The position numbers and the translations under genes are program-made. This document shows, one piece after another, positions 30,925 through 40,053 of a stretch of DNA of 64,000 nt. The notes below the pieces were generated by a model. It made no database searches. It was not told the DNA's origin and saw only the letters and a program-made list of their open reading frames with translations. Source of the DNA: Pseudochelatococcus lubricantis. Its GTDB lineage: Bacteria > Pseudomonadota > Alphaproteobacteria > Rhizobiales > Beijerinckiaceae. Positions within the stretch are counted from its first letter, which is position 1. Each line of letters starts with the position of its first letter. The DNA lies in the NCBI RefSeq assembly GCF_011762225.1, contig NZ_JAASQI010000002.1, positions 434,001 to 498,000 on the forward strand. Reading direction: 5' to 3'.

Positions 30925-31517
30925 GACTGATTTTTTTGGGGCCGCCCGGCGCGGGGAAGGGGACGCAGGCGAAGCGCCTGGTCGAGAAGTACAACATTCC
31001 CCAGCTTTCCACAGGTGACATGTTGCGCGCGGCCGTGGCGGCGGGAACGCCCGTCGGCCTGAAGGCCAAGGCGGTGATGGAGGCGGGACAGCTTGTCTCC
31101 GACGACATCGTTGTCGGCATCATCGTCGACCGTATCGAAGAGCCCGACGCACGCAACGGCTTCATTCTGGACGGCTTTCCGCGCACTGTCGCGCAGGCCG
31201 AGGCGCTTGACGCAGCGCTTGCCGCGAAGGGGCAGAAGGTCGATCTCGCGCTTGAGCTGGTGGTTGACCACGACAAGCTTGTAGACCGAATCATCAATCG
31301 CGCCGCCGAGGCGCAGGCGCGCGGCGAGGAAGTGCGAAAGGACGACGATCCGGAAGTCTTCAAGACCCGCCTTGCCGCCTATGCGCGCGATACGGCTGTC
31401 GTCGCGCCCTACTACAAGGAGCGGGGACTCCTCGTGCAGATCGACGGGCAGCAGCCGATTGACAAGGTTTCCGCCGATATCGAAAAAGCGCTTTCGCCGC
31501 TCTTGACTAACGTTTGA
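30921..31517 (+). CDS. adk: Adenylate kinase
   Basis: Interconverts ATP + AMP and 2 ADP. The 198-residue protein has GPPGAGKGT at 7-15 (P-loop), STGDMLR, LDGFPRT and a short LID, the form usual in alphaproteobacteria, without zinc-binding cysteines. Its ATG overlaps the secY stop (ATGA). The secY-adk-rpsM order is typical; infA and rpmJ, found here in many other bacteria, are absent. Confidence 0.97.
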   Translation: MRLIFLGPPGAGKGTQAKRLVEKYNIPQLSTGDMLRAAVAAGTPVGLKAKAVMEAGQLVSDDIVVGIIVDRIEEPDARNGFILDGFPRTVAQAEALDAALAAKGQKVDLALELVVDHDKLVDRIINRAAEAQARGEEVRKDDDPEVFKTRLAAYARDTAVVAPYYKERGLLVQIDGQQPIDKVSADIEKALSPLLTNV

Positions 31518-31668
31518 AAAGTCGATAGAGGGTCTGCCTTCACTTGAATCAGATGATGGCGACCGACAGAGTCGGTTGCCGCCGTTTGACGGCCAGACGT
31601 GCAAGGGCCGGCCTCCACCGGACGCATGTCTATATTTCCGCCCGTTAGGGCGCCAGATGGAGTTGAGC

Positions 31669-32037
31669 GTGGCTCGTATAGCAGGTGTAAACATTCCGAC
31701 CGGCAAGCGCGTGGTTATCGCGCTGCAGTACATTCACGGCATTGGCCCGAAGAAGGCGCAGGAAATCGTCGAGAAGGTGAATATCGCGCCCGAGCGTCGC
31801 GTGAATGAGTTGAGCGACGCCGAGGTGTTGCAGATCCGCGAGACCATCGACCGCGATTACGTGGTTGAGGGCGATCTGCGCCGTGAAGTGTCGATCAACA
31901 TCAAACGCCTGATGGACCTCGGCTGCTATCGTGGTCTGCGTCACCGCCGCAATCTGCCGGTTCGCGGTCAGCGCACCCACACCAACGCCCGTACCCGCAA
32001 GGGCAAGGCGAAGCCGATCGCCGGCAAGAAGAAGTGA
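31669..32037 (+). CDS. rpsM: 30S ribosomal protein S13
   Basis: S13 (122 residues) forms bridges to the 50S subunit and contacts P-site tRNA. It starts with GTG at 31669 ([19 protein letters not shown]), with TGGAG 6 nt upstream; longer frames upstream are noncoding. [13 protein letters not shown] and [14 protein letters not shown] are the conserved motifs. The 151-nt gap after adk and the 124-nt gap before rpsK are the longer noncoding gaps of this operon. Confidence 0.96.
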   Translation: MARIAGVNIPTGKRVVIALQYIHGIGPKKAQEIVEKVNIAPERRVNELSDAEVLQIRETIDRDYVVEGDLRREVSINIKRLMDLGCYRGLRHRRNLPVRGQRTHTNARTRKGKAKPIAGKKK

Positions 32038-32161
32038 TTTGTCGGGTGGCGCTGGCCGCCCCTCAGTCGCCGTGGTCTCGCGCCGCGGCGATTTCATCCG
32101 TTTCGATATAATCGTCCCGAGCGCCTGGCATCACGGGCGCGCCTGAAGGATCTGGAAGATA

Positions 32162-32551
32162 ATGGCAAAAGAAGCAACCCGCATCCGCCGTCGCGAGCGC
32201 AAAAACATCGCCTCCGGCGTGGCCCATGTCAATGCGTCGTTCAACAACACGCTGATCACCATTACTGACGCACAGGGCAACACGATTTCGTGGTCCTCCG
32301 CCGGTGCAATGGGCTTCAAGGGTTCGCGCAAGTCCACGCCGTATGCGGCGCAGGTCGCGGCTGAGGATGCGGCGCGCAAGGCCGCCGATCATGGCATGCG
32401 CACCATCGAGGTGGAAGTGACGGGTCCGGGTTCCGGCCGCGAATCGGCGCTGCGCGCGCTGCAGGCCGCCGGCTTCACCGTGACGTCCATCCGCGATGTG
32501 ACGCCCATCCCGCATAACGGTTGCCGTCCGCGCAAGCGTCGTCGTGTCTGA
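32162..32551 (+). CDS. rpsK: 30S ribosomal protein S11
   Basis: S11 (129 residues) is part of the 30S platform and contacts mRNA at the E site. It contains [20 protein letters not shown] and [17 protein letters not shown], ending [18 protein letters not shown]. The preceding gap contains a TCGCCG/CGGCGA stem near 32070-32092. Confidence 0.98.
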   Translation: MAKEATRIRRRERKNIASGVAHVNASFNNTLITITDAQGNTISWSSAGAMGFKGSRKSTPYAAQVAAEDAARKAADHGMRTIEVEVTGPGSGRESALRALQAAGFTVTSIRDVTPIPHNGCRPRKRRRV

Positions 32552-32666
32552 TGCAGTTGTGTCTTTTGTACCGGCCGTGCGGTTGTGCCGTGCGGTCTTA
32601 TAGTCCGCTGGCGGGGCGTTTCCATCAGGTCCCAGGCTGCGGTCGAGCACTGCGAGAGGTGCGGTC

Positions 32667-33683
32667 GTGATCCAGAAAAACTGGCAGGAACTCATCAAGC
32701 CCAGCAAGCTGCAGGTGGCGCCGGGCGACGATCCGCGTCGCATCGCGACTGTCGTCGCCGAGCCGCTTGAGCGCGGCTTCGGCTTGACGCTGGGGAATGC
32801 CCTGCGCCGTGTGTTGCTGTCGTCGCTTCAGGGCGCGGCGGTGCAGGCGGTCCAGATCGACGGCGTGTTGCACGAGTTTTCGTCCATTCCGGGCGTGCGC
32901 GAGGATGTCACGGATATCATCCTCAATATCAAGGCTATCGCCATCAAGATGCAGAGCGAGGGGCCGAAGCGCATCACTCTGCGCAAGCAGGGGCCTGGCG
33001 CGGTCACCGCTGGCGATATCGCGACCGTGGGCGACATCCAGATCCTCAATCCGGAGCTGGTGCTGCTGACGCTCGACGAGGGGGCGGAAATCCGCATCGA
33101 GTTCACGGTCAACACCGGCAAGGGCTATGTGCCCTCCGAGCGTAACCGGCCCGAGGATGCACCCATCGGTCTCATCGCGGTCGACAGCCTTTACAGCCCG
33201 GTGAAGAAGGTCTCGTATCGCGTGGAGAACACGCGCGAAGGCCAGATCCTGGACTATGACAAGCTGACGCTCACCGTGGAAACCAACGGTTCGATCGCGC
33301 CTGACGATGCTGTGGCCTATGCCGCCCGCATCCTGCAGGATCAGCTTGCGGTGTTCGTGAACTTCGAGGAGCCGCGCCGCGAGGAAGCCGCGGTGGCGAC
33401 GCCGCAGCTTCCCTTCAACCCGGCGCTGCTCAAGAAGGTGGACGAACTCGAGCTTTCGGTACGTTCCGCCAATTGCCTCAAGAACGACAACATCGTTTAC
33501 ATCGGCGACCTCATCCAGAAGACCGAGGCCGAGATGCTGCGCACGCCGAACTTCGGCCGCAAGTCGCTCAATGAGATCAAGGAAGTGCTCGCGTCCATGG
33601 GCCTGCACCTTGGTATGGAAGTCTCGGGCTGGCCGCCGGACAACATCGAGGAACTCGCCAAGCGCTTCGAGGAGCATTACTGA
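32667..33683 (+). CDS. rpoA: RNA polymerase alpha subunit
   Basis: Alpha (338 residues) nucleates RNA polymerase assembly through its N-terminal domain ([18 protein letters not shown]) and contacts UP elements and activators through its C-terminal domain ([19 protein letters not shown], ~residues 262-320). The start is GTG at 32667 ([20 protein letters not shown]) with AGAGG 7 nt upstream. The other core subunits, rpoB and rpoC, would normally be ~18 kb upstream in this cluster but are missing. Confidence 0.98.
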   Translation: MIQKNWQELIKPSKLQVAPGDDPRRIATVVAEPLERGFGLTLGNALRRVLLSSLQGAAVQAVQIDGVLHEFSSIPGVREDVTDIILNIKAIAIKMQSEGPKRITLRKQGPGAVTAGDIATVGDIQILNPELVLLTLDEGAEIRIEFTVNTGKGYVPSERNRPEDAPIGLIAVDSLYSPVKKVSYRVENTREGQILDYDKLTLTVETNGSIAPDDAVAYAARILQDQLAVFVNFEEPRREEAAVATPQLPFNPALLKKVDELELSVRSANCLKNDNIVYIGDLIQKTEAEMLRTPNFGRKSLNEIKEVLASMGLHLGMEVSGWPPDNIEELAKRFEEHY

Positions 33684-33708
33684 GGCGGGTCCTGTTCCGC
33701 TTCATGAT

Positions 33709-33738
33709 CGCCGCGCGGGTTCAAGTGACCGCGCGGCG
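33709..33738 (+). terminator. Hairpin between rpoA and rplQ, followed by tandem GGCGTGATTTTT
   Basis: CGCCGCGCGG (33709-33718) pairs perfectly with CCGCGCGGCG (33729-33738); TGATTTTT follows directly, and the sequence GGCGTGATTTTT is repeated in tandem. The element lies 26 nt after the rpoA stop and 98 nt before rplQ. It could attenuate transcription into rplQ. The T-run is offset by three bases, so termination is uncertain. Confidence 0.5.
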
Positions 33739-33836
33739 TGATTTTTGGCGGCGTGATTTTTGTTTGCGTCAATCGGAAAAACGATAATCAGGCAACCGTA
33801 CCGTGGCACGGCGGTTGCACAATCAAGGAGTCAGCC

Positions 33837-34253
33837 ATGCGTCATGGTTTTGCCCATCGCCGTTTCAACCGTACCGTTGCGCACCGCAAGGCGATGTTCG
33901 CCAATCTTGCGGCGGCGTTGATCAAGCACGAGCAGATCGTTACCACGCTGCCGAAGGCTAAGGATCTGCGTCCTATCGTCGAGAAGCTGGTGACGCTCGG
34001 CAAGCGCGGCGATCTGCATGCGCGCCGTCAGGCTGTCGCGCAGCTTCGCGATCTCGACGTCGTGCGCAAGCTCTTCGACGTGCTCGGCCCGCGCTACAAG
34101 GACCGCAACGGCGGCTACACCCGCGTGCTCAAGGCAGGCTTCCGCTATGGCGACAATGCCGCCATCGGCGTCATCGAGTTCGTCGATCGCGATGTGAATG
34201 CCAAGGGCCAGGATTCCGGCCCGGTGCAGGGCGGAGAGGATGCGGCTGCGTAA
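33837..34253 (+). CDS. rplQ: 50S ribosomal protein L17
   Basis: L17 (138 residues) is the last gene of the ribosomal superoperon. It starts [20 protein letters not shown] with AAGGAG upstream and has [20 protein letters not shown]. An acidic tail after residue 125 is family-variable. It is followed by a clear terminator. Confidence 0.97.
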   Translation: MRHGFAHRRFNRTVAHRKAMFANLAAALIKHEQIVTTLPKAKDLRPIVEKLVTLGKRGDLHARRQAVAQLRDLDVVRKLFDVLGPRYKDRNGGYTRVLKAGFRYGDNAAIGVIEFVDRDVNAKGQDSGPVQGGEDAAA

Positions 34254-34284
34254 GGCGTGGCGCGTATCTGCAGGGTAACGGGGA

Positions 34285-34308
34285 GGGCGGCTTCGGCTGC
34301 CCTTTTTT
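34285..34308 (+). terminator. Rho-independent terminator ending the ribosomal superoperon
   Basis: GGGCGGC (34285-34291), tetraloop TTCG, GCTGCCC (34296-34302), then six T. It lies 32 nt after the rplQ stop. The UUCG tetraloop and T-run make this the clearest terminator of the window. Confidence 0.9.
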
Positions 34309-34399
34309 GTATTTGTGATGGCGTGGGGATGCGCCGATATGAAGGCGATGGCGTCTGTCGCAGCCATTCTCTTGCCGGAAAGTTGAGGGAAGGTCGGGC

Positions 34400-35815
34400 A
34401 TGAACAGAATCGTGGCGATCGTAGTCGCGCTTGCGGCGCTTGTGGTGACCGGTCTGGGCGGAGCTGTGGCCGCCGGCGCGCAGGAACGTGTCCTGCCAAG
34501 CGGCAAGGGCGAGGTGCTGCTGTCGCTGGCGCCGGCCGTGCGGGAGATCGCGCCGTCCGTCGTCAACGTCTACGGGGCGCGGGTCGAACAGCGGCAGGCG
34601 CATCCGTTTCTGGATGATCCGTTCTTCCGCCAGTTCTTCGGTGACGGCGGCTTCGGCGTGCCGCGCGAGCGGGTGCAGAGTTCGTTGGGGTCGGGCGTCA
34701 TTCTGGATGCCTCGGGCCTCGTCATCACCAATCACCATGTCATCGCCGACATGACGGAGGTGAAGGTGTCGCTGCATGACAAGCGCGAGTTTCCCGCAAA
34801 AATCGTGCTCTCCGATGAGCGCAGCGACCTTGCGGTGTTGCGCATCGAAGGCGAGGGGCCGTTCCCTGCCGCCCAGCTCGGCGATTCGGACGCGCTTGAA
34901 GTCGGCGATTTCGTGATGGCGCTCGGCAATCCGTTCGGCGTCGGCCAGACAGTGACGCAGGGCATCGTTTCCGCATTGGCGCGCACGCAGGTCGGCATCA
35001 GCGATTTCCAGTCGTTCATCCAGACGGATGCGGCGATCAATCCCGGCAATTCCGGCGGGCCGCTCGTGGACCTCAAGGGCGACGTGATCGGCATCAACAC
35101 GGCGATCTTTTCACGCTCCGGCGGCAACCACGGCATCGGCTTCGCGGTGCCGTCAGCGATGGTGCGGCTGGTGCTGGATTCCGCCCGGGCGGGCGGGGGC
35201 ATCGTGCGCCGCCCGTGGCTCGGCGCGCGGCTGCAGGCCGTGAGCCCGGAGATTGCGCAGGGCCTGGGGCTTGAGCGCCCGGCGGGCGCGCTGGTGGCCG
35301 CAGTGGAGGAGAATAGCCCGGCGGCTCAGGCGGGGCTGAAGCCCGGAGACGTGATCACGGAGGTCTCCGGCCATGGCGTGGACGATCCGGAAGGCTTCGG
35401 ATATCGTTTTTCGTCGCGGCCGCTGTCGGGCGAGGTGGCGTTCGGCGTGCTGCGCGCGGGCAAGGCGTTGACGCTGAAGGTCGCACTGATGCGCGCGCCG
35501 GAGCAGCCGCCGCGCGATCCCGTCACGGCGGGTGAGCGGCCGCTGTCGCCTTTCGCGGGGGCGACGGTCGTCAATCTTTCGCCGGCGGTGGCGGAGGAGT
35601 TGTCCGTCAATCAGTCGGACAAGGGCGTGGTGATCCTCGATCCCGGTTCTTCCGCCCGCTATGGCTTCCGTCGGGGCGACATTCTGGTCAGCGTGAATGA
35701 ACGCAAGATCGCCAATACGCGCGATTTCGACAGCGTCTGGCGCATCCTGCCGCGATACTGGCGCATCGTCGTCAACCGGCAGGGGCGGATATTGCGCACC
35801 GAACTGCAGGGCTGA
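34400..35815 (+). CDS. Periplasmic serine protease, HtrA/DegP/DegQ family
   Basis: A Do-type envelope protease and chaperone. The 471-residue protein has a signal peptide (IVVALAALVVTGLGGAVAAG), a trypsin-like domain with catalytic His113 (TNHHVIAD), Asp143 (RSDLAVL) and Ser218 (GNSGGPLV), and two C-terminal PDZ domains (RPWLGARLQAVSPEIAQGL; then NQSDKGVVILDPGSSARYGF). It lies between the ribosomal terminator and rarA. A DegQ-like identity is likely, but DegP, DegQ and DegS types cannot be separated by sight. Presence of two PDZ domains argues against DegS. Confidence 0.92.
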   Translation: MNRIVAIVVALAALVVTGLGGAVAAGAQERVLPSGKGEVLLSLAPAVREIAPSVVNVYGARVEQRQAHPFLDDPFFRQFFGDGGFGVPRERVQSSLGSGVILDASGLVITNHHVIADMTEVKVSLHDKREFPAKIVLSDERSDLAVLRIEGEGPFPAAQLGDSDALEVGDFVMALGNPFGVGQTVTQGIVSALARTQVGISDFQSFIQTDAAINPGNSGGPLVDLKGDVIGINTAIFSRSGGNHGIGFAVPSAMVRLVLDSARAGGGIVRRPWLGARLQAVSPEIAQGLGLERPAGALVAAVEENSPAAQAGLKPGDVITEVSGHGVDDPEGFGYRFSSRPLSGEVAFGVLRAGKALTLKVALMRAPEQPPRDPVTAGERPLSPFAGATVVNLSPAVAEELSVNQSDKGVVILDPGSSARYGFRRGDILVSVNERKIANTRDFDSVWRILPRYWRIVVNRQGRILRTELQG

Positions 35816-35894
35816 CCGGCGGCGGCCATTCATTCCGGCGGACGCCGGTGCTATCGTGCCGGATGCCATTCCGGCCGCGAGTTGTCGAAACATC

Positions 35895-37208
35895 ATGTCC
35901 AACCTGTTTTCCCATGCCGGCCTTGAACAGAGCGCGCCGCGCCCGCTCGCCGACAGGCTGCGCCCGACCCGTCTTGCGGACGTCGTCGGGCAGGAACACC
36001 TGACGGGGCCGGACGGGGCGCTGACGCGCCTGCTGCGCTCGGGCTCGATCGGCAGCCTGATCTTCTGGGGGCCGCCCGGCACCGGCAAGACGACGGTGGC
36101 GCGGCTTCTCGCGGGTGAAACCAACCTCGTCTTCGTGCAGATGTCGGCGATCTTCTCCGGTGTCGCCGATCTCAAGAAGGCGTTCGAGGCGGCGCGGGCG
36201 CGGCGCGAGAACGGGCAGGGCACGCTGCTGTTCGTCGATGAAATCCACCGGTTCAACCGCGCGCAGCTCGATGCCTTCCTGCCGGTGATGGAGGACGGCA
36301 CCATCACCCTTGTGGGCGCGACGACGGAGAATCCGTCCTTCGCGCTGAATGCGGCGCTGCTGTCGCGGGCGCGGGTGATGACGTTCCATTCGCTCGACGA
36401 GGCGGCGATTCTCGCGCTGCTGGCGCGGGCGGAAAAGGAGGAAGGACGCCCGCTGCCGCTCGACGAGGAGGCGCGGCTGTCACTTGCCCGCATGGCCGAT
36501 GGCGACGGACGGGCGGCGCTGACGCTGGCCGAGGAAATCTGGCGCACGGCGGGCGATGGCGAGGTGTTCTCGGCCGCGCAGCTTCAGGAGGTGGTGCAGC
36601 GGCGCGCGCCGATCTACGACAAGGCGCAGGACGGGCACTACAACCTGATCTCCGCCCTGCACAAGACCGTGCGCGGCTCCGACCCCGACGCGGCGCTGTA
36701 TTATTTCGCGCGCATGCTGGATGCGGGAGAGGACCCACTTTATCTGGCGCGGCGCATGGTGCGGATGGCGGTGGAGGACATCGGGCTCGCCGATCCGCAG
36801 GCGCTGCTCGTCGCCAATGCGGCCAAGGACGCCTATGACTTTCTGGGCTCGCCGGAAGGGGAACTGGCGCTGGCGCAGGCGATCATCTATCTGGCGACGG
36901 CGCCGAAGTCGAATGCCGCCTACACGGCCTACAAAAAGGCGCGCAAGGTAGCGAAGGAGAGCGGTTCCCCGATGCCGCCCAAGGTGATATTGAATGCGCC
37001 GACGAAATTCATGCAGTCGGAAGGTTACGGTGCGGGCTATGCCTATGACCATGACGAGCCGGATGCATTCTCGGGGCAGGACTATTGGCCGGAGGCCATC
37101 GGCCGCAAGACATTCTACGAGCCGGTGGAACGTGGTTTCGAGCGCGAGATCCGCAAGCGTCTGAGCTGGTGGGAGAAACTGCGTGCGGAACGGCGGGGCG
37201 AGGGGTGA
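35895..37208 (+). CDS. rarA: Replication-associated recombination protein A (MgsA), AAA+ ATPase
   Basis: RarA acts at stalled replication forks and belongs to the clamp-loader-like AAA+ ATPases. The 437-residue protein has RPTRLADVVGQEHL, Walker A GPPGTGKT at 59-66, Walker B LLFVDEIHRFN, sensor GATTENPSF and a C-terminal tetramerisation domain (PKVILNAPTKFMQSEGYG). The start is ATG at 35895 (MSNLFSHAG); longer frames read into the protease gene. Its TGA overlaps the start of the 23-codon frame (TGATG). Confidence 0.95.
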   Translation: MSNLFSHAGLEQSAPRPLADRLRPTRLADVVGQEHLTGPDGALTRLLRSGSIGSLIFWGPPGTGKTTVARLLAGETNLVFVQMSAIFSGVADLKKAFEAARARRENGQGTLLFVDEIHRFNRAQLDAFLPVMEDGTITLVGATTENPSFALNAALLSRARVMTFHSLDEAAILALLARAEKEEGRPLPLDEEARLSLARMADGDGRAALTLAEEIWRTAGDGEVFSAAQLQEVVQRRAPIYDKAQDGHYNLISALHKTVRGSDPDAALYYFARMLDAGEDPLYLARRMVRMAVEDIGLADPQALLVANAAKDAYDFLGSPEGELALAQAIIYLATAPKSNAAYTAYKKARKVAKESGSPMPPKVILNAPTKFMQSEGYGAGYAYDHDEPDAFSGQDYWPEAIGRKTFYEPVERGFEREIRKRLSWWEKLRAERRGEG

Positions 37209-37279
37209 TGGCGTATTCTGCCGTTTCGGTGTTCCTGGGGCTCATGATCGGGCTCGTCATGGTGCGGAGCTTTTCATGA
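37208..37279 (+). CDS. Candidate 23-residue single-pass membrane microprotein
   Basis: A 24-codon frame exactly fills the gap between rarA and rluC. Its ATG overlaps the rarA TGA (TGATG) and its TGA overlaps the rluC ATG (ATGA). The peptide begins MAYSAVSVFLGLMIGLV and ends with a basic MVRSFS tail: one hydrophobic helix with an arginine near the C terminus. GGGG (GAGGGG inside the end of rarA) lies just upstream, but very close to the start. No known family is recognised. It could be a real peptide or a translational-coupling relay to rluC. Confidence 0.5.
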   Translation: MAYSAVSVFLGLMIGLVMVRSFS

Positions 37280-38484
37280 GCGTGTTTCGCGGAAATCGCA
37301 GGCCGGGCAAGCCGGCAATCGGCGCCGAGGCCGGCAGGCCGGTGCGGACGGCGCGTCCAGCCAAGCCTTTCGGTAGCACGAAGCCTGCCGGAAGCAGCAG
37401 GCCGGCGGCGGTGAAGCCGGCGGGCAGGGCTGTTGCAGCCGTCCCGACGAAGGCGGAGCAGAAGGCGGAGGCAAGCGCCGCGCTCGCCACGGGAGTGCAG
37501 ACGCTGACCGTCTCCGCCGACGAGGCCGATATGCGGCTTGACCGCTTTCTGACCGCCCGTTTCCCGCAGCTGCCGTTTACGCATATCCAGCGGATCGTGC
37601 GCAAGGGCGAGTTGCGTGTGGACGGCAAGCGTGCGAAACCGAACGAACGCCTTCTGGAAGGGCAGACCGTGCGCGTGCCGCCGCTGAAGATAGATGATCG
37701 CCCGGCGGCACCGCGCAGCCTGAAACACGGCGGCGACGACCTCGCCTTCCTCAAGTCGATCACGCTTTATGAGGACAAGGATCTGCTCGTGCTCAACAAG
37801 CCGATGGGGCTTGCGGTACAGGGCGGCTCCGGCACGACGCGCCACGTCGACGGCATGCTGGAGGCGATGCGCGATAAGGAGGGGCAGAAGCCGCGCCTCG
37901 TCCACCGCCTCGACAAGGACACTGCTGGCTGCCTCGTCATCGCCAAGACGCGCTTTGCCGCGACGGCGTTGGCGAAGAGCTTCCGTTCGCGCTCGGCGCG
38001 CAAGGTCTACTGGGCGCTGGTGGTCGGGGTGCCGCGCGTCAAGCAGGGGCGCATCTCGACCTATCTCGCGCGTGAGGAGGTGTCCGGCGGCGATGCGCGC
38101 ATGGCCGTGGCGCAGCACGGCGACGAGGGCGCAAGCCACGCCGTGACCTATTATGCCCTCGTCGACAACGTGGCGCAGAAGCTCGCCTGGCTGTCGTTGA
38201 AGCCGGTGACCGGGCGCACGCACCAGTTGCGCGCGCACACCGCGCACATCGGGCATCCGATCATCGGCGATCCCAAATATTTCAACGTCGAGAACTGGGA
38301 ACTGCCGGGCGGCATCCAGAAGAAGCTGCATCTGCTGGCGCGGCGTATCGTCATTCCCCATCCGCGCACCGGCAAGCCGCTCGACATCACTGCCCCGCTG
38401 CCGCCGCACATGCAGCAGTCGTGGAACCTGCTCGGTTTCGATGCCGGGCGCTTCGATCCGATCGTCGAGGCGCCCGACGAATGA
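37276..38484 (+). CDS. rluC: Ribosomal large subunit pseudouridine synthase, RluC/RluD type
   Basis: Isomerises uridines in 23S rRNA. The 402-residue protein starts with a ~70-residue low-complexity, Pro/Ala/Lys-rich tail (MSVFRGNRRPGKPAIGAEAG), followed by an S4 domain (MRLDRFLTARFPQLPFTHI) and a RluA-type catalytic domain with HRLDKDTAG at 210-218, catalytic Asp213, and GRTHQLRAHTAHIGHPIIGD. The tail is absent in the enterobacterial enzymes but common in alphaproteobacteria. The start overlaps the microprotein stop. It is convergent with metC, separated by only 15 nt. Confidence 0.93.
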   Translation: MSVFRGNRRPGKPAIGAEAGRPVRTARPAKPFGSTKPAGSSRPAAVKPAGRAVAAVPTKAEQKAEASAALATGVQTLTVSADEADMRLDRFLTARFPQLPFTHIQRIVRKGELRVDGKRAKPNERLLEGQTVRVPPLKIDDRPAAPRSLKHGGDDLAFLKSITLYEDKDLLVLNKPMGLAVQGGSGTTRHVDGMLEAMRDKEGQKPRLVHRLDKDTAGCLVIAKTRFAATALAKSFRSRSARKVYWALVVGVPRVKQGRISTYLAREEVSGGDARMAVAQHGDEGASHAVTYYALVDNVAQKLAWLSLKPVTGRTHQLRAHTAHIGHPIIGDPKYFNVENWELPGGIQKKLHLLARRIVIPHPRTGKPLDITAPLPPHMQQSWNLLGFDAGRFDPIVEAPDE

Positions 38485-38499
38485 TCCGGCAGGCCGTGT

Positions 38500-39693
38500 C
38501 TACACGGCCGCCGCCGCGTTGAGGCGCTCGAACCCCTTTTCGAGATCGCTCCGGAGGTCGCGCACGTCCTCAAGGCCTATCTGCAGGCGGATGGTCGGCC
38601 CCTCGGGCTCCCACTTCGTCGCCGTGCGGTAAGGGGCGGCGTCGAACGGGATGGCGAGGCTCTCGAATCCGCCCCAGGAATAGCCCAGTCCGAAGAAGGA
38701 GAGGTGGTCGAGAAAGGCCTCTACGGCCTTGAACGGCACCGGCTTGAGCACGATCGAGAACAGGCCCGTCGCGCCGAGGAAATCGCGTTTCCACAGTGCA
38801 TGGCCGGGATGGCTTTCGAGCGCGGGATAAAGCACGCGCGAGACTTCGGGGCGCGTCTCCAGCCAGCGCGCGATCTCCAGCGCCGACTGCTGATGCGCCG
38901 CGAGGCGCACGCCAAGCGTGCGCAGGCCGCGCAACGCCAGATAGACGTCGTCCGGACCGACGGTGAGGCCGGTGTCGCCATGGGTCTTGATGAGGGCGCG
39001 CCAGTGCCGCGCATTGGCGGAGACGGTGCCGAACATCACATCCGAATGGCCGGAGAGATACTTGGTGCCGGACCAGATCGAGATATCGACGCCGCGCGCG
39101 TGGGCGGGGAAAAAGAGAGGCGTCGCCCAGGTGTTGTCGAGCAGCACGACGATGTCGCGCGCGTGGGCGGCCTCGGCGATGGCCGGAATATCCTGCACCT
39201 CGAAGGTGAGCGAGCCGGGTGATTCCGTCAGCACGGCGCGGGTCTCCGGCCGGAAGAGGCGGGCGATGTCCGCGCCGATCAGCGGGTCGTAATAGCTGAC
39301 CTCGACGCCGAAGCGGGTGAGCACGCTGTCGCAAAAGGCGCGGATCGGATCGTAGGCCGAATCGGTGACGAGCAGGTGGTCGCCCGCCTTGAGGCAGGAA
39401 AGCAATGCCGTCGAGACGGCGGACAGGCCGGACGGACACAGCACGACGCCCGCCCCACCCTCCAGGGCGCCGACCGCCTCGCGCAGCGCCGTCATGGTGG
39501 GCGAGCCGCGCCGGCCGTAGGCGTAGCGGTTGGTGTGCTCGACGAGATCGCGCGTCGTGGGATGCAGCACTGTGGAGCCATGGTAGACGGGCGGATTGAC
39601 GAAGCCGAATGCCTCGTCCGCATGACGCCCCGCCACGGCGAGCCGCGTGCCGTCGTGCAATCTGGCGATATCTTCGGGTGAAAGTTTGTGCAT
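38500..39693 (-). CDS. metC: Cystathionine beta-lyase
   Basis: A PLP enzyme that cleaves cystathionine to homocysteine, pyruvate and ammonia in methionine synthesis. The 397-residue protein is in the Cys/Met metabolism family. It has NRYAYGRRGSPTMTALREAV, DNTWATPLFF, the PLP lysine Lys211 in IWSGTKYLSGHSD, and YSWGGFESLAIPF, the last typical of beta-lyases rather than gamma-synthases. The start at 39693 (MHKLSPEDIARLHDGTR) lacks a strong Shine-Dalgarno; a longer frame reaches 39828, but its N-terminal residues look noncoding. Divergent from aapJ. Confidence 0.92.
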   Translation of the reverse strand: MHKLSPEDIARLHDGTRLAVAGRHADEAFGFVNPPVYHGSTVLHPTTRDLVEHTNRYAYGRRGSPTMTALREAVGALEGGAGVVLCPSGLSAVSTALLSCLKAGDHLLVTDSAYDPIRAFCDSVLTRFGVEVSYYDPLIGADIARLFRPETRAVLTESPGSLTFEVQDIPAIAEAAHARDIVVLLDNTWATPLFFPAHARGVDISIWSGTKYLSGHSDVMFGTVSANARHWRALIKTHGDTGLTVGPDDVYLALRGLRTLGVRLAAHQQSALEIARWLETRPEVSRVLYPALESHPGHALWKRDFLGATGLFSIVLKPVPFKAVEAFLDHLSFFGLGYSWGGFESLAIPFDAAPYRTATKWEPEGPTIRLQIGLEDVRDLRSDLEKGFERLNAAAAV

Positions 39694-40053
39694 AGGACCG
39701 GACAACCCCGCATTATTGACGAGCAGGGAGTGACTGTGACGCGAGGCGCCGCCCGTTGCAAGTTCTCGTTTTCCTTCAGGATTTCGTCGCCGTCCACCCG
39801 TTCGCGGCGGGCTGGAGAGTGCCCGCAATCTCTTCTTGACCCGCGAGGGGAATTAGATTGAGATATGCAACATACGCATTATTCCTGAAATTCGCATTGC
39901 AAACGAAGAAAGTTCACAAACCTGACATAACATAAGAGTTGCCCTCCAGCCGTTGAGGCAGTCCATGGGCAGTGTCATTTCCGAGCTTGCACCTTGCGGA
40001 GAGATGGACAAATATTGGACATATACAAGGATATGAAGAGGGGATTGTTTTCG
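39694..40053. promoter_or_regulatory. Divergent control region between metC and aapJ
   Basis: 360 nt with no gene. It contains a TTGACC at 39836-39841 with a poor -10 equivalent, TGAGAT, 17 nt later, and an AT-richer stretch 39870-39960 (GCATTATTCCTGAAATTCG and onward) just before the aapJ ribosome-binding site. Promoters for both genes must lie here; I cannot place them confidently. Confidence 0.4.
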
